Origin: UBA9715 sp003452695
Lineage (GTDB): Bacteria > Actinomycetota > Coriobacteriia > Coriobacteriales > Eggerthellaceae
NCBI GenBank assembly: GCA_946625225.1
Contig: CAMOTA010000011.1
Location: forward strand, 1-43,167
Length of the DNA stretch: 43,167 nucleotides
Direction of reading: 5' to 3'
The position numbers were made by a program, and so were the translations under genes. Below are positions 7,321 to 16,458 of the stretch, in pieces. Below the pieces are notes generated by a model. It ran no database searches, was not told the DNA's origin, and saw only the letters and a program-made list of their open reading frames with translations. Each line of letters opens with the position of its first letter. Within the stretch, counting starts at the first letter, position 1.

Positions 7321-8412
7321 CTATTGAGCCGCTTGCCACTTGTGGTAGCCGATGACGAAGTCGTCTATCTCGCCCGACAGGACGGCATCCACGTTGCCGG
7401 TCTCCACGCCGCTGCGCAAGTCCTTCACCATCTGATAGGGATACATCACGTAGTTGCGAATCTGGCTGCCAAACGAATTGTCCATGCGCTCGCCGCGCAG
7501 CTCGTCGATTTCAGCTTGGCGTTTCTGCTCTTCCAGCTCGTACAGCTTGGCGCGCAGCACGCGGAAGGCGGCCTCCTTGTTCTGCAGCTGCGACTTTTGG
7601 TTCTGGCACGTGACGACGATGCCCGTGGGCACATGCGTCAGACGCACGGCCGAATCGGTGGTGTTCACGCACTGGCCACCCGGGCCCGAGGACCGGTACA
7701 CGTCCACGCGCACATCGTTGGGGTCCAGATTCACCTCGATATCGTCGGGCAGCACGGGAAGCAGCTCCACGCTGGCGAAAGTGGTGTGACGGCGAGCCTT
7801 CACATCGGTCGGCGATATGCGCACCAGCCGGTGCACGCCGATTTCCGAGCGCAGCATGCCGTAGGCGTTTCGGCCCTCGAACTGGATGGTCGCCCGGTCG
7901 ATGCCGATTCCCTCGGCATACGTAACGTCGAGCACATGCACTTTCCAACCCTTCAGCTCGCCATAGCGCGAGTACATCTTGAAGAGCATGTCCGCCCAGT
8001 CGTTGGCCTCCAAGCCGCCTTGGCCGGGGTTCACCGTAAGGATGGCATCGCCCTCGTCGAACTGCCCCGTGAACCACGAAGCCAACTCGAGCGAATCCAG
8101 CAGCTTGTCCAGCTGCTCGCATGCCGCCCGCGCCTCGTCTGCAAACGCCTCGTCTTCCGAAGCCAGGTCATAGGCGGCCTGGGCGTCCTCGAGCAGCGAC
8201 TGCGCGCTTTCGTATTCGCGCATGGTTTCCCGCAGGTTGCCCGCGCGCTTCGAAAGCGACTGGGCGCGGGCGGTATCGTTCCAGAAATCGGGTTGAGCAA
8301 TTTCCTCGTCCAGCTTGGCCAGCTCGCCGGTTTTCTCGTCGATATGCAGATAGGCCCGCGCGTCTTGGACGCGCTGGGCCAGTTGTTCGAATGTTTTCGC
8401 GTCGATTTCCAT
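7321..8412 (-). CDS. prfB: Peptide chain release factor 2 (RF2), no frameshift, SPT tripeptide
   Basis: A 363-residue class I release factor that ends translation at UGA/UAA. The start ATG 8412 (MEIDAKTFEQL) aligns with the RF2 N-terminus. The frame is continuous through the region where many prfB genes carry the autoregulatory in-frame UGA, so there is no programmed frameshift here. The peptidyl-hydrolysis motif GGQ is intact at 245-247 (followed by C where H is common). The stop-codon recognition tripeptide, SPF in canonical RF2, reads SPT at 200-202 (ACC, 7807-7809) within the otherwise typical context LVRISPTDVKARRHTTF. It starts 22 nt after the secA stop codon, so it is probably cotranscribed with secA. 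RF1 is excluded by the overall RF2 sequence and lack of a PxT tripeptide of RF1 type (PAT/PVT). Confidence 0.94.
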   Translation of the reverse strand: MEIDAKTFEQLAQRVQDARAYLHIDEKTGELAKLDEEIAQPDFWNDTARAQSLSKRAGNLRETMREYESAQSLLEDAQAAYDLASEDEAFADEARAACEQLDKLLDSLELASWFTGQFDEGDAILTVNPGQGGLEANDWADMLFKMYSRYGELKGWKVHVLDVTYAEGIGIDRATIQFEGRNAYGMLRSEIGVHRLVRISPTDVKARRHTTFASVELLPVLPDDIEVNLDPNDVRVDVYRSSGPGGQCVNTTDSAVRLTHVPTGIVVTCQNQKSQLQNKEAAFRVLRAKLYELEEQKRQAEIDELRGERMDNSFGSQIRNYVMYPYQMVKDLRSGVETGNVDAVLSGEIDDFVIGYHKWQAAQ

Positions 8413-8434
8413 AAGCTTCGCCGAAAGAAAAGGC

Positions 8435-11320
8435 CTACTGGTACATTCCGTGGCACTTCTTGAACTTCTTGCCGGAACCGCAGGGGCACGGGTCGTTGCG
8501 CCCCACGTTGGCATAGGGGTCGTTCTTGTCCTTCACGTAGGTCTGCGGCTTCGACGCCGTTTGCGGCGCGGGCGCAGGGCCTGCCGCGCTTGGCGCCTGG
8601 CGCTGCGGTGCGGGAGCCGCCTCCGATTCGCCTTCCAGCACCTGTTCGGGATTGGAATAGCTAACGCGCTTGCCCGCCAGCGGATCGTCGTTAACGGGCT
8701 CCTCCTCTTCGGGTTGCCTATGCGCAACCTGCAGACGCAGCAAGGTGCGCAGGTAATCCTCGTACATCGACCCCGTCATGCGCGAAAACGCCTGGTAGGC
8801 CTCTTCGCGGTACTCGGTGAGCGGATCGCGCTGACCATATGCGCGCAGCCCGATGCCGGCGCGCAGGTAGTCCATGTCCTGCAGATGAGCCATCCAGCGC
8901 GAATCCATGATGCGCAGCATGACCTGCCCTTCCAGGCGGTCCATCACCTCGTGCCCGAGCTCGTCGACTTTCGTCGCATACACATCGGTCAGGTATTCCT
9001 CTATCGCCGCGGCAAGGCGGTCGGGCTCGTCGTCGTGGTCCACCTCGTCTACGCGGAAATCGCCGCGGCCGGTCATGCTCGTAACCCAGGCGTCGATGGA
9101 GGCGACGTCCCATTCCTCGCGCGTCGTCTTCTGCGGGCAGTTCTCGTCGACGATGCCGCGTGCGCAATCGGCAATGATCTGCGGAATGCGCTCGTCCATT
9201 TCCTTGCCGTCCAGAATGGCGTTGCGCTCGTCGTAGATGGCGCTGCGCTGCAGGTTCATCACATCGTCGTACTCGAGCACGTTCTTGCGCGCCGCGAAAT
9301 GCATGGCCTCTACGGAATGCTGCGCGTTTTCGATGGCCTTGGACACCATGCCGGCCTGAATAGGCTGATCGTCGGGAAGCTGGGTGCGCTCCATCATGCG
9401 CGATATGCCATCCATGCGGTCTCCGCCGAAGCGGCGCATCAGGTCGTCTTCGAGCGAGAGGTAGAACTGCGAGGCGCCCGGGTCGCCCTGGCGCCCGGAA
9501 CGGCCGCGCAGCTGGTTGTCGATACGACGCGACTCGTGGCGCTCGGTGCCGATGACGAGCAGGCCACCCGCCGCAAGCACCTTCTCGCGCTCGGCGCTGG
9601 TCACCGCCTCGGCTTCGGCAAGCGCCTTCTCGTAGTCTTCCTCGGAGGGCGCAGGGGGTAGCTCTTCTATTTGCTCGAGCACTTCCTTGGCCTTCGCGCG
9701 CACGCGCGGATCGTCCGATTCGCGGGCTTCTTCCGCCGCCTGGCGGGCTTCTTCTATCTGGTCGGGATCTATATCGGGATCATAGCCGCGGTTGCGCAGC
9801 AAGTCTTCGGCCAGCACCTCGGGATTACCGCCGAGCAAGATGTCGGTACCGCGGCCGGCCATGTTCGTGGCAATGGTAACGGCACCCACACGGCCCGCCT
9901 GGGCCACGATATGCGCCTCGCGCTCGTGGTTCTTGGCGTTCAGCGTTTCGTGCCGGATGCCGCGCTTGTCCAGCAAGCGGCTCAGGCGCTCCGAGCTTTC
10001 GATGGACACGGTGCCGACCAGGCACGGCTGCCCTTCGGCATTGCGCGCGGCAATCTGGTCGGCCACGGCGTTGAATTTGGCGTCGATGGTGCGATACACC
10101 TGGTCATTGCGGTCGTCGCGGATAACGGGACGGTTGGGCGGAATCGCCGTTACCTCCAGCTTGTAGATCTGGCGGAACTCCGAGTCCTCGGTCATGGCGG
10201 TGCCCGTCATGCCCGAAAGCTTGTCGTACAGGCGGAAGTAGTTCTGCAGCGTGATGGTGGCAAGCGTTTGGTTCTCTTCCTTCACGCGCACGTGCTCTTT
10301 CGCCTCGACGGCCTGGTGCAGGCCCTCCGACCAGCGACGGCCTTCCATGATGCGGCCGGTGAATTCATCGACGATCTTCACTTCGCCACCCGTTACGACA
10401 TAGTCCACGTCGCGATGGAACAGGAACTGCGCCTTCAGGGCCTGCTGCAGGTGGTTGGCCAGCGCGCCCGACGTGTCCGCATAGATGTCGTCGATGCCGA
10501 GCGCCATCTCGATGCGCTCGAGTCCGACCTCGGTGGCGTTTATCGTGCGCTTGGCCTCGTCCATCTGGAAGTCCACGTCGCGCTGCAGGCCCACCATGGC
10601 CCGGGCGAACTGGTTGTAGGTATCGGCCGCAGCGCTGCCGGCGCCCGAGATGATAAGCGGGGTGCGCGCCTCGTCGATGAGGATGGAGTCCACCTCGTCG
10701 ACCACGGCGAAGTGGTGCCCGCGCTGCACGCGCCCCTCGGCGCGCGGCACCATATTGTCGCGCAGGTAATCGAAGCCGAACTCCGAGTTCGTGCCATAGG
10801 TAACGTCGGCAAGGTATGCGGGCTTCTTCAGCTCGCTGCGCATGCCGTTCTGGATAAGGCCCACGTTCATGCCCATGAAGCGATAGATGCGCCCCATCCA
10901 CTCGCTGTCGCGTTTTGCCAGGTAATCGTTAACGGTGACGATATGCACGTTGTGGCCCGGCAACGCATTCAAATATCCCGCCAGCGTGGACACGAGCGTC
11001 TTGCCTTCGCCGGTCTTCATTTCGGCTATGTGCCCGTCGTGCAGCGCCATGCCGCCGATAAGCTGCACATCGAAATGCCGCAAGCCCAACGTGCGCACGC
11101 TGGCCTCTCGCACGGCGGCGAAAGCCTCCGGCATTATCGCATCCAGGTTCTCGCCGCGGTCCAGCCGCTCGCGGAATTCCACCGTCTTCGCCGCCAGCTC
11201 TTCGTCTGAGAGGGCCTGCATGCCCGGTTCCAACTCGCCGATGCGCGTCGCCACCTTCTGATAGCTCTTAACCTGCCGCCCTTCGCCTGCTCGCAGCAGC
11301 CTGGAGAAAAAACCTGCCAT
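8435..11320 (-). CDS. secA: Preprotein translocase ATPase SecA
   Basis: A 961-residue motor ATPase that drives proteins through SecYEG. Walker A (MKTGEGKTL, about 101-109) and the DEVDSILIDEARTP Walker B region (about 208-221) belong to NBD1. The GTERHESRRIDNQLRGRSGRQG motif region belongs to NBD2. The C-terminus carries the zinc-binding SEC-C motif (NDPCPCGSGKKFKKCHG), which contacts SecB or ribosomes in other bacteria. Between GGNPEVLAEDLL and AAGGLLVIGTERH there is a charged Glu/Ala-rich insertion of about 50 extra residues compared with E. coli SecA. Full length and housekeeping type. An AGGA lies 10 nt before the ATG. It leads the secA-prfB unit. Confidence 0.97.
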   Translation of the reverse strand: MAGFFSRLLRAGEGRQVKSYQKVATRIGELEPGMQALSDEELAAKTVEFRERLDRGENLDAIMPEAFAAVREASVRTLGLRHFDVQLIGGMALHDGHIAEMKTGEGKTLVSTLAGYLNALPGHNVHIVTVNDYLAKRDSEWMGRIYRFMGMNVGLIQNGMRSELKKPAYLADVTYGTNSEFGFDYLRDNMVPRAEGRVQRGHHFAVVDEVDSILIDEARTPLIISGAGSAAADTYNQFARAMVGLQRDVDFQMDEAKRTINATEVGLERIEMALGIDDIYADTSGALANHLQQALKAQFLFHRDVDYVVTGGEVKIVDEFTGRIMEGRRWSEGLHQAVEAKEHVRVKEENQTLATITLQNYFRLYDKLSGMTGTAMTEDSEFRQIYKLEVTAIPPNRPVIRDDRNDQVYRTIDAKFNAVADQIAARNAEGQPCLVGTVSIESSERLSRLLDKRGIRHETLNAKNHEREAHIVAQAGRVGAVTIATNMAGRGTDILLGGNPEVLAEDLLRNRGYDPDIDPDQIEEARQAAEEARESDDPRVRAKAKEVLEQIEELPPAPSEEDYEKALAEAEAVTSAEREKVLAAGGLLVIGTERHESRRIDNQLRGRSGRQGDPGASQFYLSLEDDLMRRFGGDRMDGISRMMERTQLPDDQPIQAGMVSKAIENAQHSVEAMHFAARKNVLEYDDVMNLQRSAIYDERNAILDGKEMDERIPQIIADCARGIVDENCPQKTTREEWDVASIDAWVTSMTGRGDFRVDEVDHDDEPDRLAAAIEEYLTDVYATKVDELGHEVMDRLEGQVMLRIMDSRWMAHLQDMDYLRAGIGLRAYGQRDPLTEYREEAYQAFSRMTGSMYEDYLRTLLRLQVAHRQPEEEEPVNDDPLAGKRVSYSNPEQVLEGESEAAPAPQRQAPSAAGPAPAPQTASKPQTYVKDKNDPYANVGRNDPCPCGSGKKFKKCHGMYQ

Positions 11321-11471
11321 ATGTCACATCGTCCTATTCGTCTATCCCGTTCGTTTGGCGTGAAACGAATAAACACTACCACATCGAAGCGCGCCCGTAT
11401 GCTGCTCGCGCGCACCCGACAGGCAATGAACACGTTACGCGGGCTTTCGACCATGGCCCGGGCAGCGTGCA

Positions 11472-11513
11472 GGGCTGCTTTCTGAAGTTGACTAGCTATT
11501 CAAAAAGCAGCCC
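11472..11513 (-). terminator. Hairpin between the BTAD regulator and secA
   Basis: 15-bp arms with one mismatch (11472-11486 and 11499-11513; GGGCTGCTTT is the distal part of the arm) and a 12-nt loop. It lies 41 nt past the stop codon of the regulator on the minus strand and about 150 nt before secA. No U-tract follows, so its role as terminator is inferred from position only. The rest of the gap 11321-11553 shows no gene or clear promoter. Confidence 0.5.
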
Positions 11514-11553
11514 GTACCAACCGGCCCCTTACATCCCGGCCCTGGAACAGAGG

Positions 11554-14145
11554 TTACATTTGGTCCAAAAGCGAGCGGTACAGGGCCATCGCCTCGGGCG
11601 AAGGGTCTATGCCCAGCTCGTCGGCAAGAACGCGCTGGCATTTCAGGAAGGTCATCATCGCAGCCGTGCGCTGGTCGGCTGCAATCTGGGCCCGCATCAG
11701 GGCGACATAGGCATCTTCGCGCGTGCGGTCGCGGCCCAGGGCCATGCGCGCAAACCAAATGCCCCATAGCGGATTGTCGGCTAACACGATGTTTTGCGAA
11801 GCGGAGAGCAGCGCGTCTATCAGCTTCACGCGGTAGTCCATCCGCGCGGCCTCTATCAGCGCATTCGTTTGGTCGCCCGGCATCAGGTCCCCGCTGAAGT
11901 CGCGGTTTATCTCGCTGTAGAGCAGGGGCCACTCGCGCAAATCGGGCTGACCGAACAGCAGCTCCTGGCAAATCTCGTCCAGACGCATGGTATCGCATTG
12001 CACATAGCGCGTTTCCAAGCTGCATCCGTACTGGTGACGCACGAGATACGGGCACGTTCCGTCCTTAAGGGTAAGCGCCTTGCGCAGCTGGCTCCACACC
12101 GTGTAGAAGTTCTTTCTGCTTAAGTCGCTGGAGCTTTGGGGCCACAAGGCCTGTGCCAGCGTCTCGCGCATCATCTCGCGCCCCTGGTTTATGGCAAGCA
12201 GCGCTACGAGCGTGCACGTGTTCTGCCTCTTGAACAGGCGCTGGTTGATAGGTTCGCCGCCGATGGACGCCTCGAAGCGCCCGAACAGCTTCAGCGTGAG
12301 GATGGGAACGTGGTATTCGACCGCCGGCACGATAGCGGGCCTCTTGCCCGCTTCCGCCGTGCCGGGATGGGTGTTCACCCAGTTGCTTCGGATAACGCGC
12401 TGGGCACGCACGTCCTGTTCGAAGGAGCGCCGCTGCGACAACAGGTCCATCTCCGAGCGCCTGAGCGCAAGGAGCACGCCGGTTGGCAGGGGCCCTTCCC
12501 GGTACTCCCTGCCCGCTTCGTGCGCCTGCTCCATGGCAAGCCCGGCTGAAGCGAGGAAGAAATTCCCCAGCTCCTCGTCGGCCGCCTCCAAGCCCTTGCG
12601 CACGAAGCGCTCGACAGGGCCGAAGTCGAAGGACAACCGCGAAGCGGCGTTGGGCCGTTCGCTCCGCGCACCCCAATCCACGGCGTCGAACAGCCACGAT
12701 GCGCAGAGATTCAGCACATCCAAGCCGGCGCAGTGTTCCTGTTGAAGATTCCATGCGCGCCCCAGCGCATCGGGGCCTTCCGCGCAGGCACATTGGGCAC
12801 AGGCCATCCATTCCCAAAACGACCGGTCTTTTCCGCCTGCCTCCAGGCCGTCGACCGCATCGCGCATGCGCGCAATCGCCTGCATGCGCACTTTGCCCGT
12901 TGCATGACGCGCGACCAACACGAGGCAACACAGCATGGCATCGTCTGGGGCGTCGCTTCCGAAGGCGAAGCGCTTGGCCGTCTTCAGGGCGCCCGTCACA
13001 TCGCCGAGCTCGTACAGGCAAACGGATTCCAACGCGCCTATCTGAGACTTCACATCTGCGCGCGCCTTGGCAAGCCCTGTGCGCGAGGCGCAGACAAGCC
13101 GGTACGCCGCATGGAAGCACCCCTGCTTCAGCAGATCGCGCGCGTGGCGGGCTATCCAAGCCGGCCTGCAGGTTTGCGGGCTTATGGCGCGCATGACGTC
13201 GCAGGACCGAGCGCCTTCATTCTGGCGCTCCAAAAGCGCGTCTGCCCATGCGCAGGCAAGGTCTGCGCGCGTTTCGTGCGACGACGAGCGCACGAGCCTA
13301 TCGAAGTGCTTCTTCAGCGCCTGGCCGATGTCGTCTATTGCCAGGGACGGCGCATGGAAGCGGCCGTTTTCCTCGTCGAAGCCCAAATGGGGATATGCCT
13401 GCAGCCATGCTTCGTCCAGCAACGGACCTTCGGAAGAGAACGCCCGCAGGTCTTCGATGAATCCGTGTTTCAAAATGTACATGCTGGCCAGGGCAAGCAA
13501 TAGGTGCCCGGGCAGATCCCGCTCGAAGCTGGACCGCAGGAAATCCACGGCATCGCTTTCCCCATCGCCCCATGCCAAGGCCGCCACCCGACAAGCCGAC
13601 GGCAAATCGGGCGACAGCGTGGCCGCCCGGTCGTCCACGCCGCGCGATGCATCAAGCTCTTCGTCGTCGAGCAGCAGGTCTTCGCCCGACAGCACCACGC
13701 GGTCCTTTTGGAACGAGGCGAACACATCGCAGATGACCGAGCACGTGACCACGACCTCGCAATCGTGCTCGAGCAGCTCGTCCACAGCATCGGAGAACAG
13801 GCTTGCGCGCGACGCATCGAGCGACGGCACGTCGTCGAACAGGACCAACCGCACTCCGTCGTCTGCCTGCATGCACATGCGCGCCAAATCGGACGTGTCC
13901 AGATCGCGCACGAAGCAGGGGCTTTGACAGTTCAACCACAGAACGTGCACCCACGAGAACACGGTTTCGCAGTATTCGACGCCCACGCTCGTCTTGCCAT
14001 ACCCGTTCGGTGCGACGATGAAGCGCGCAACCTGACGCTCCTTCAGCAAACGTGCCACAAGATGCGGACGCATACGTCCGTTGAAGCCGACGAGCTGGGA
14101 TGGCCTGCGGCCTCGACAGGCCGACTTGGAAATGAAACTTGACAT
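11554..14145 (-). CDS. Large STAND/AAA-like regulator with C-terminal winged-helix/BTAD domain
   Basis: An 863-residue predicted transcription regulator. ATG 14145 was chosen because of the AGAGGCGAG upstream and because the longer frame runs back through repeat B. Residues 45-53 (APNGYGKTS) form a Walker A loop and 98-106 (VRLVLFDDV) a Walker B, giving an N-terminal NTPase like the MalT/LuxR STAND proteins. The middle (about 290-560) is helical and Cys/Ala-rich, perhaps TPR-like. Residues about 615-705 resemble the OmpR-type winged helix of SARP activators and about 710-863 the bacterial transcriptional activation domain (ending LADELGIDPSPEAMALYRSLL). SARPs usually have wHTH-BTAD first and NTPase after, so the order is reversed here. 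It is divergent from the sugar aminotransferase gene and is a candidate regulator of the polysaccharide locus (inference). Its ligand and target sites are unknown. Confidence 0.85.
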   Translation of the reverse strand: MSSFISKSACRGRRPSQLVGFNGRMRPHLVARLLKERQVARFIVAPNGYGKTSVGVEYCETVFSWVHVLWLNCQSPCFVRDLDTSDLARMCMQADDGVRLVLFDDVPSLDASRASLFSDAVDELLEHDCEVVVTCSVICDVFASFQKDRVVLSGEDLLLDDEELDASRGVDDRAATLSPDLPSACRVAALAWGDGESDAVDFLRSSFERDLPGHLLLALASMYILKHGFIEDLRAFSSEGPLLDEAWLQAYPHLGFDEENGRFHAPSLAIDDIGQALKKHFDRLVRSSSHETRADLACAWADALLERQNEGARSCDVMRAISPQTCRPAWIARHARDLLKQGCFHAAYRLVCASRTGLAKARADVKSQIGALESVCLYELGDVTGALKTAKRFAFGSDAPDDAMLCCLVLVARHATGKVRMQAIARMRDAVDGLEAGGKDRSFWEWMACAQCACAEGPDALGRAWNLQQEHCAGLDVLNLCASWLFDAVDWGARSERPNAASRLSFDFGPVERFVRKGLEAADEELGNFFLASAGLAMEQAHEAGREYREGPLPTGVLLALRRSEMDLLSQRRSFEQDVRAQRVIRSNWVNTHPGTAEAGKRPAIVPAVEYHVPILTLKLFGRFEASIGGEPINQRLFKRQNTCTLVALLAINQGREMMRETLAQALWPQSSSDLSRKNFYTVWSQLRKALTLKDGTCPYLVRHQYGCSLETRYVQCDTMRLDEICQELLFGQPDLREWPLLYSEINRDFSGDLMPGDQTNALIEAARMDYRVKLIDALLSASQNIVLADNPLWGIWFARMALGRDRTREDAYVALMRAQIAADQRTAAMMTFLKCQRVLADELGIDPSPEAMALYRSLLDQM

Positions 14146-14194
14146 AGAGCACTCGCCTCTCTTCGAACGATTCGTGCTCTGGTCAAGTTCGTCT

Positions 14195-14223
14195 ATTCTA
14201 CTAGATTGTCCTGAAACCTGCAA
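14195..14223 (-). promoter_or_regulatory. Putative promoter of the BTAD regulator
   Basis: On the minus strand TTGCAG (14218-14223), a 17-nt spacer, then TAGAAT (14195-14200). The -10 box matches consensus at 5/6 and the -35 at 3/6. The predicted leader is about 45 nt. The -10 context GTAGAATAG is the same as upstream of the MBOAT gene (19515-19520). Confidence 0.45.
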
Positions 14224-14260
14224 GGATATATGCATATGTAAAATATAACGAAAACACGGC

Positions 14261-14412
14261 GTTGCTGCCCATGGCCCGGCCAGAGGCGGGGGCGGGGAGG
14301 GGGATTCGGGCTTGGCTTCGGCTTTGCTTTTGCATTTAACAGGATTTGTGCCTGCAGAATCGCCCTCACCCCCCTCCCCGCCCCCGCCTCTGGCCGGGCC
14401 ATGGGCAGCAAC
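14261..14412. repeat. Long-hairpin element, copy B
   Basis: Core at 14304-14369, nearly identical to copy A (differences confined to a short stretch in the middle). It is flanked by 43-bp arms (14261-14303 and 14370-14412) that are perfect reverse complements. The arm sequence differs from that of copies A and C. It lies in the 316-nt divergent gap between the regulator (minus) and the sugar aminotransferase (plus), about 50 nt before the latter's start and upstream of the regulator promoter. It therefore cannot be explained as a simple end-of-gene terminator. Besides the regulator promoter nothing else was recognised in this gap. Confidence 0.9.
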
Positions 14413-14461
14413 AAGCACGGCTTACTGTACAATAGGCGCGAAGTGAACGAGGGAGGTGCGC

Positions 14462-15688
14462 GTGATTTCCTTTTCGCCGCCCGACATAACGCAAGCGGAA
14501 ATCGACGAGGTCGTCGACGCCCTGCAAAGCGGATGGATAACCACTGGGCCCAAGACCAAGCAGTTCGAAGGCGAGCTTGCTTCGTTCTGCGGAACGGAAG
14601 CGGTGGCCTGCCTGAGCTCTGCAACCGCAGCCCTTGAATGCGGCCTGAGATTGATGGGAATCGGCCCAGGAGACGAGGTTATAACGAGCGCCTATACGTA
14701 CACGGCGTCGGCCTCGTGCATCTGCCATGTGGGGGCGAGCCCCGTGCTGTGCGACGTTGCCCCGGGTTCTTTCGAAATGGACTACGACCAGCTGGCAGGG
14801 CTTATATCCCCGCGCACCAAGGCCATTATCCCGGTCGACATTGCCGGGCGCATGGTGGACTACGACCGGCTGTACGATGTCGTGGAATCGGCCGCGAAGC
14901 TTTGGAGGCCCGCGAACGAATGCCAGGCGCGTTTCGACCGCGTGCCCGTTCTGGCCGATGCGGCGCATTCGCTTGGCGCTGTGCGCCATGGAGTGCAATC
15001 GGGCCAGGCCGCCGACCTTACGGCGTTTTCGTTCCATGCCGTGAAGAACCTGACCACTGCCGAAGGAGGCGCGCTGACCTGGCGCAAAGGCGCCTTGGAT
15101 AACGAAGAGGCGTATCATGCGGTAATGCTGATGTCGCTTCACGGCCAGAGCAAGGACGCGCTTTCGAAGGACCGCGCCGGGTCGTGGGAATACGACATTG
15201 CCTTTCCAGGCTGGAAATGCAACATGACCGACATCCAGGCAGCCTTGGGCTTGGCGCAGCTGCGCCGCTATCCCGCCCTGCTGAAGCGGCGCCATCGCAT
15301 AGTCGATAGCTATGCAGAAGGGCTGGCCGGCACGGGAGCTGTTCTGCTCGCGCATCACGAGGGCGACCCGCAAAACGACGGCTTCGCTTCGAGCGCGCAC
15401 CTGATGCTCGTGCGACTTGAAGGCCGAAGCCGCGCGTTCCGCGACGCCCTGATAAAGCGCCTGGCACACGCCGGCGTGTCCTCGAACGTGCATTACAAGC
15501 CGCTGCCGATGCTCAGCGCCTATCGGGCCCTGGGCTTCGATATGGACGATTTCCCCAACGCGCGCGCTCAGTTTGAAAACGAGATTACCCTGCCCTTGCA
15601 CACGCTGCTGACAGACGACGACGTGAAAACCGTCTGCGATGCGTTTCGCTCCTGCAAGGCCGACTTGGAATCGGAGGGCATGCGATGA
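14462..15688 (+). CDS. DegT/DnrJ/EryC1-family nucleotide-sugar aminotransferase
   Basis: A 408-residue PLP-dependent aminotransferase that installs an amino group on a keto-sugar nucleotide. The PLP lysine is Lys195 in SFHAVKNLTTAEGG and the cofactor aspartate is Asp166 in VLADAAHS. The N-terminus (FSPPDITQAEIDEVVDAL.SGWITTGP) is typical of PglE/ArnB-like enzymes. The start is GTG 14462, with GGGAGG at 14451-14456 and 5-nt spacing. The in-frame GTG at 14456 lies inside that ribosome-binding site and is less likely. Its stop overlaps the start of the phosphoglycosyl transferase by ATGA. With the PglF-like dehydratase at 41051-42907 it could make UDP-4-amino-4,6-dideoxy-HexNAc. No PglD-type acetyltransferase is seen, so the 4-amino group may stay free. 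The exact stereochemistry cannot be told from sequence. Confidence 0.9.
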   Translation: MISFSPPDITQAEIDEVVDALQSGWITTGPKTKQFEGELASFCGTEAVACLSSATAALECGLRLMGIGPGDEVITSAYTYTASASCICHVGASPVLCDVAPGSFEMDYDQLAGLISPRTKAIIPVDIAGRMVDYDRLYDVVESAAKLWRPANECQARFDRVPVLADAAHSLGAVRHGVQSGQAADLTAFSFHAVKNLTTAEGGALTWRKGALDNEEAYHAVMLMSLHGQSKDALSKDRAGSWEYDIAFPGWKCNMTDIQAALGLAQLRRYPALLKRRHRIVDSYAEGLAGTGAVLLAHHEGDPQNDGFASSAHLMLVRLEGRSRAFRDALIKRLAHAGVSSNVHYKPLPMLSAYRALGFDMDDFPNARAQFENEITLPLHTLLTDDDVKTVCDAFRSCKADLESEGMR

Positions 15689-16416
15689 GCATCTGCGGCA
15701 AGAAAGGTTCCAGCATAGCTGCCGGAGCTGTGCTGGCGCTGGCTGGAGCATCGGCGGGCGCGGCCATCGCAGAGGGCCTGCGCAGCAGAGCGGCGGAATC
15801 GTTCTACGAGCGCTTCGGCAAGCGGGCCTGCGATGTCGCAATCGGCTTGCTGGCGCTGCCCGTCGTGGGGGCGACCATTGCCGCCTGCGGCATTGCAGTG
15901 AAACTGGAGGATGGCGGCCCCGTGTTCTACAACGCACCGCGCGTTGGCCTGAACGGATGCGACTTCATCATGTTCAAGCTGCGATCGATGCGCGTGAACG
16001 CACCAGACCTGGTAATGGAGGACGGATCCACCTACAACGGCGCCGACGACCCGCGCATGACGCGCGTGGGAGCCTTCATGCGCAAGACCAGCTTGGACGA
16101 GATGCCGCAGTTCCTGAACGTGTTGCGCGGCGACATGAGCGTGGTGGGCCCGCGCCCCGACCTGCGTCGCGAAGTGGAGCTTTACCAGGGAGATGAAGCC
16201 CTGAAGCTAACCGTGAAGCCGGGCGTTACCGGCTATGCGGCCGTGTACGGGCGCAACTCGCTACCTTGGCACGACCGCCTGGCACTGGATGTGGAATACG
16301 TGCGCAATCGCAGCTTCGCGCTGGACGCGAAGGTGTTCCTGAAAACCTTCGCCACCGTGTTCGCCCAAGAGGGCATCTACGTAGAAGATGGCGATGATGC
16401 ATCACATCGGAAGTAA
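15685..16416 (+). CDS. Polyprenyl-phosphate sugar-1-phosphate transferase (PglC-like)
   Basis: A 243-residue monotopic phosphoglycosyl transferase that starts glycan assembly by moving a sugar-1-phosphate onto undecaprenyl phosphate. The reentrant membrane helix is at about 46-72 (KRACDVAIGLLALPVVG). The Asp-Glu catalytic dyad is D138-E139 in KTSLDEMPQFLNVLRGDMS, followed by VVGPRPD. It is the short PglC form, without the multi-TM region of WbaP/WcaJ, but it has an extra hydrophobic N-terminal segment (about 8-30, Ala/Gly-rich). It is translationally coupled to the aminotransferase, so its donor is probably that enzyme's amino-sugar product (inference). Confidence 0.92.
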   Translation: MSICGKKGSSIAAGAVLALAGASAGAAIAEGLRSRAAESFYERFGKRACDVAIGLLALPVVGATIAACGIAVKLEDGGPVFYNAPRVGLNGCDFIMFKLRSMRVNAPDLVMEDGSTYNGADDPRMTRVGAFMRKTSLDEMPQFLNVLRGDMSVVGPRPDLRREVELYQGDEALKLTVKPGVTGYAAVYGRNSLPWHDRLALDVEYVRNRSFALDAKVFLKTFATVFAQEGIYVEDGDDASHRK

Positions 16417-16458
16417 TACCTCGTCGCCCGCGGGATTCCATGGCACGCGGATTGCCTC

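Noticed and set aside
9671..11209. Plus-strand open frame of about 512 codons inside secA
   Set aside because: Antisense to conserved secA domains, with His/Val/Arg-rich composition typical of shadow frames.
14146..14418. N-terminal extension of the BTAD regulator
   Set aside because: It would translate repeat B and the promoter region; ATG 14145 has a ribosome-binding site.
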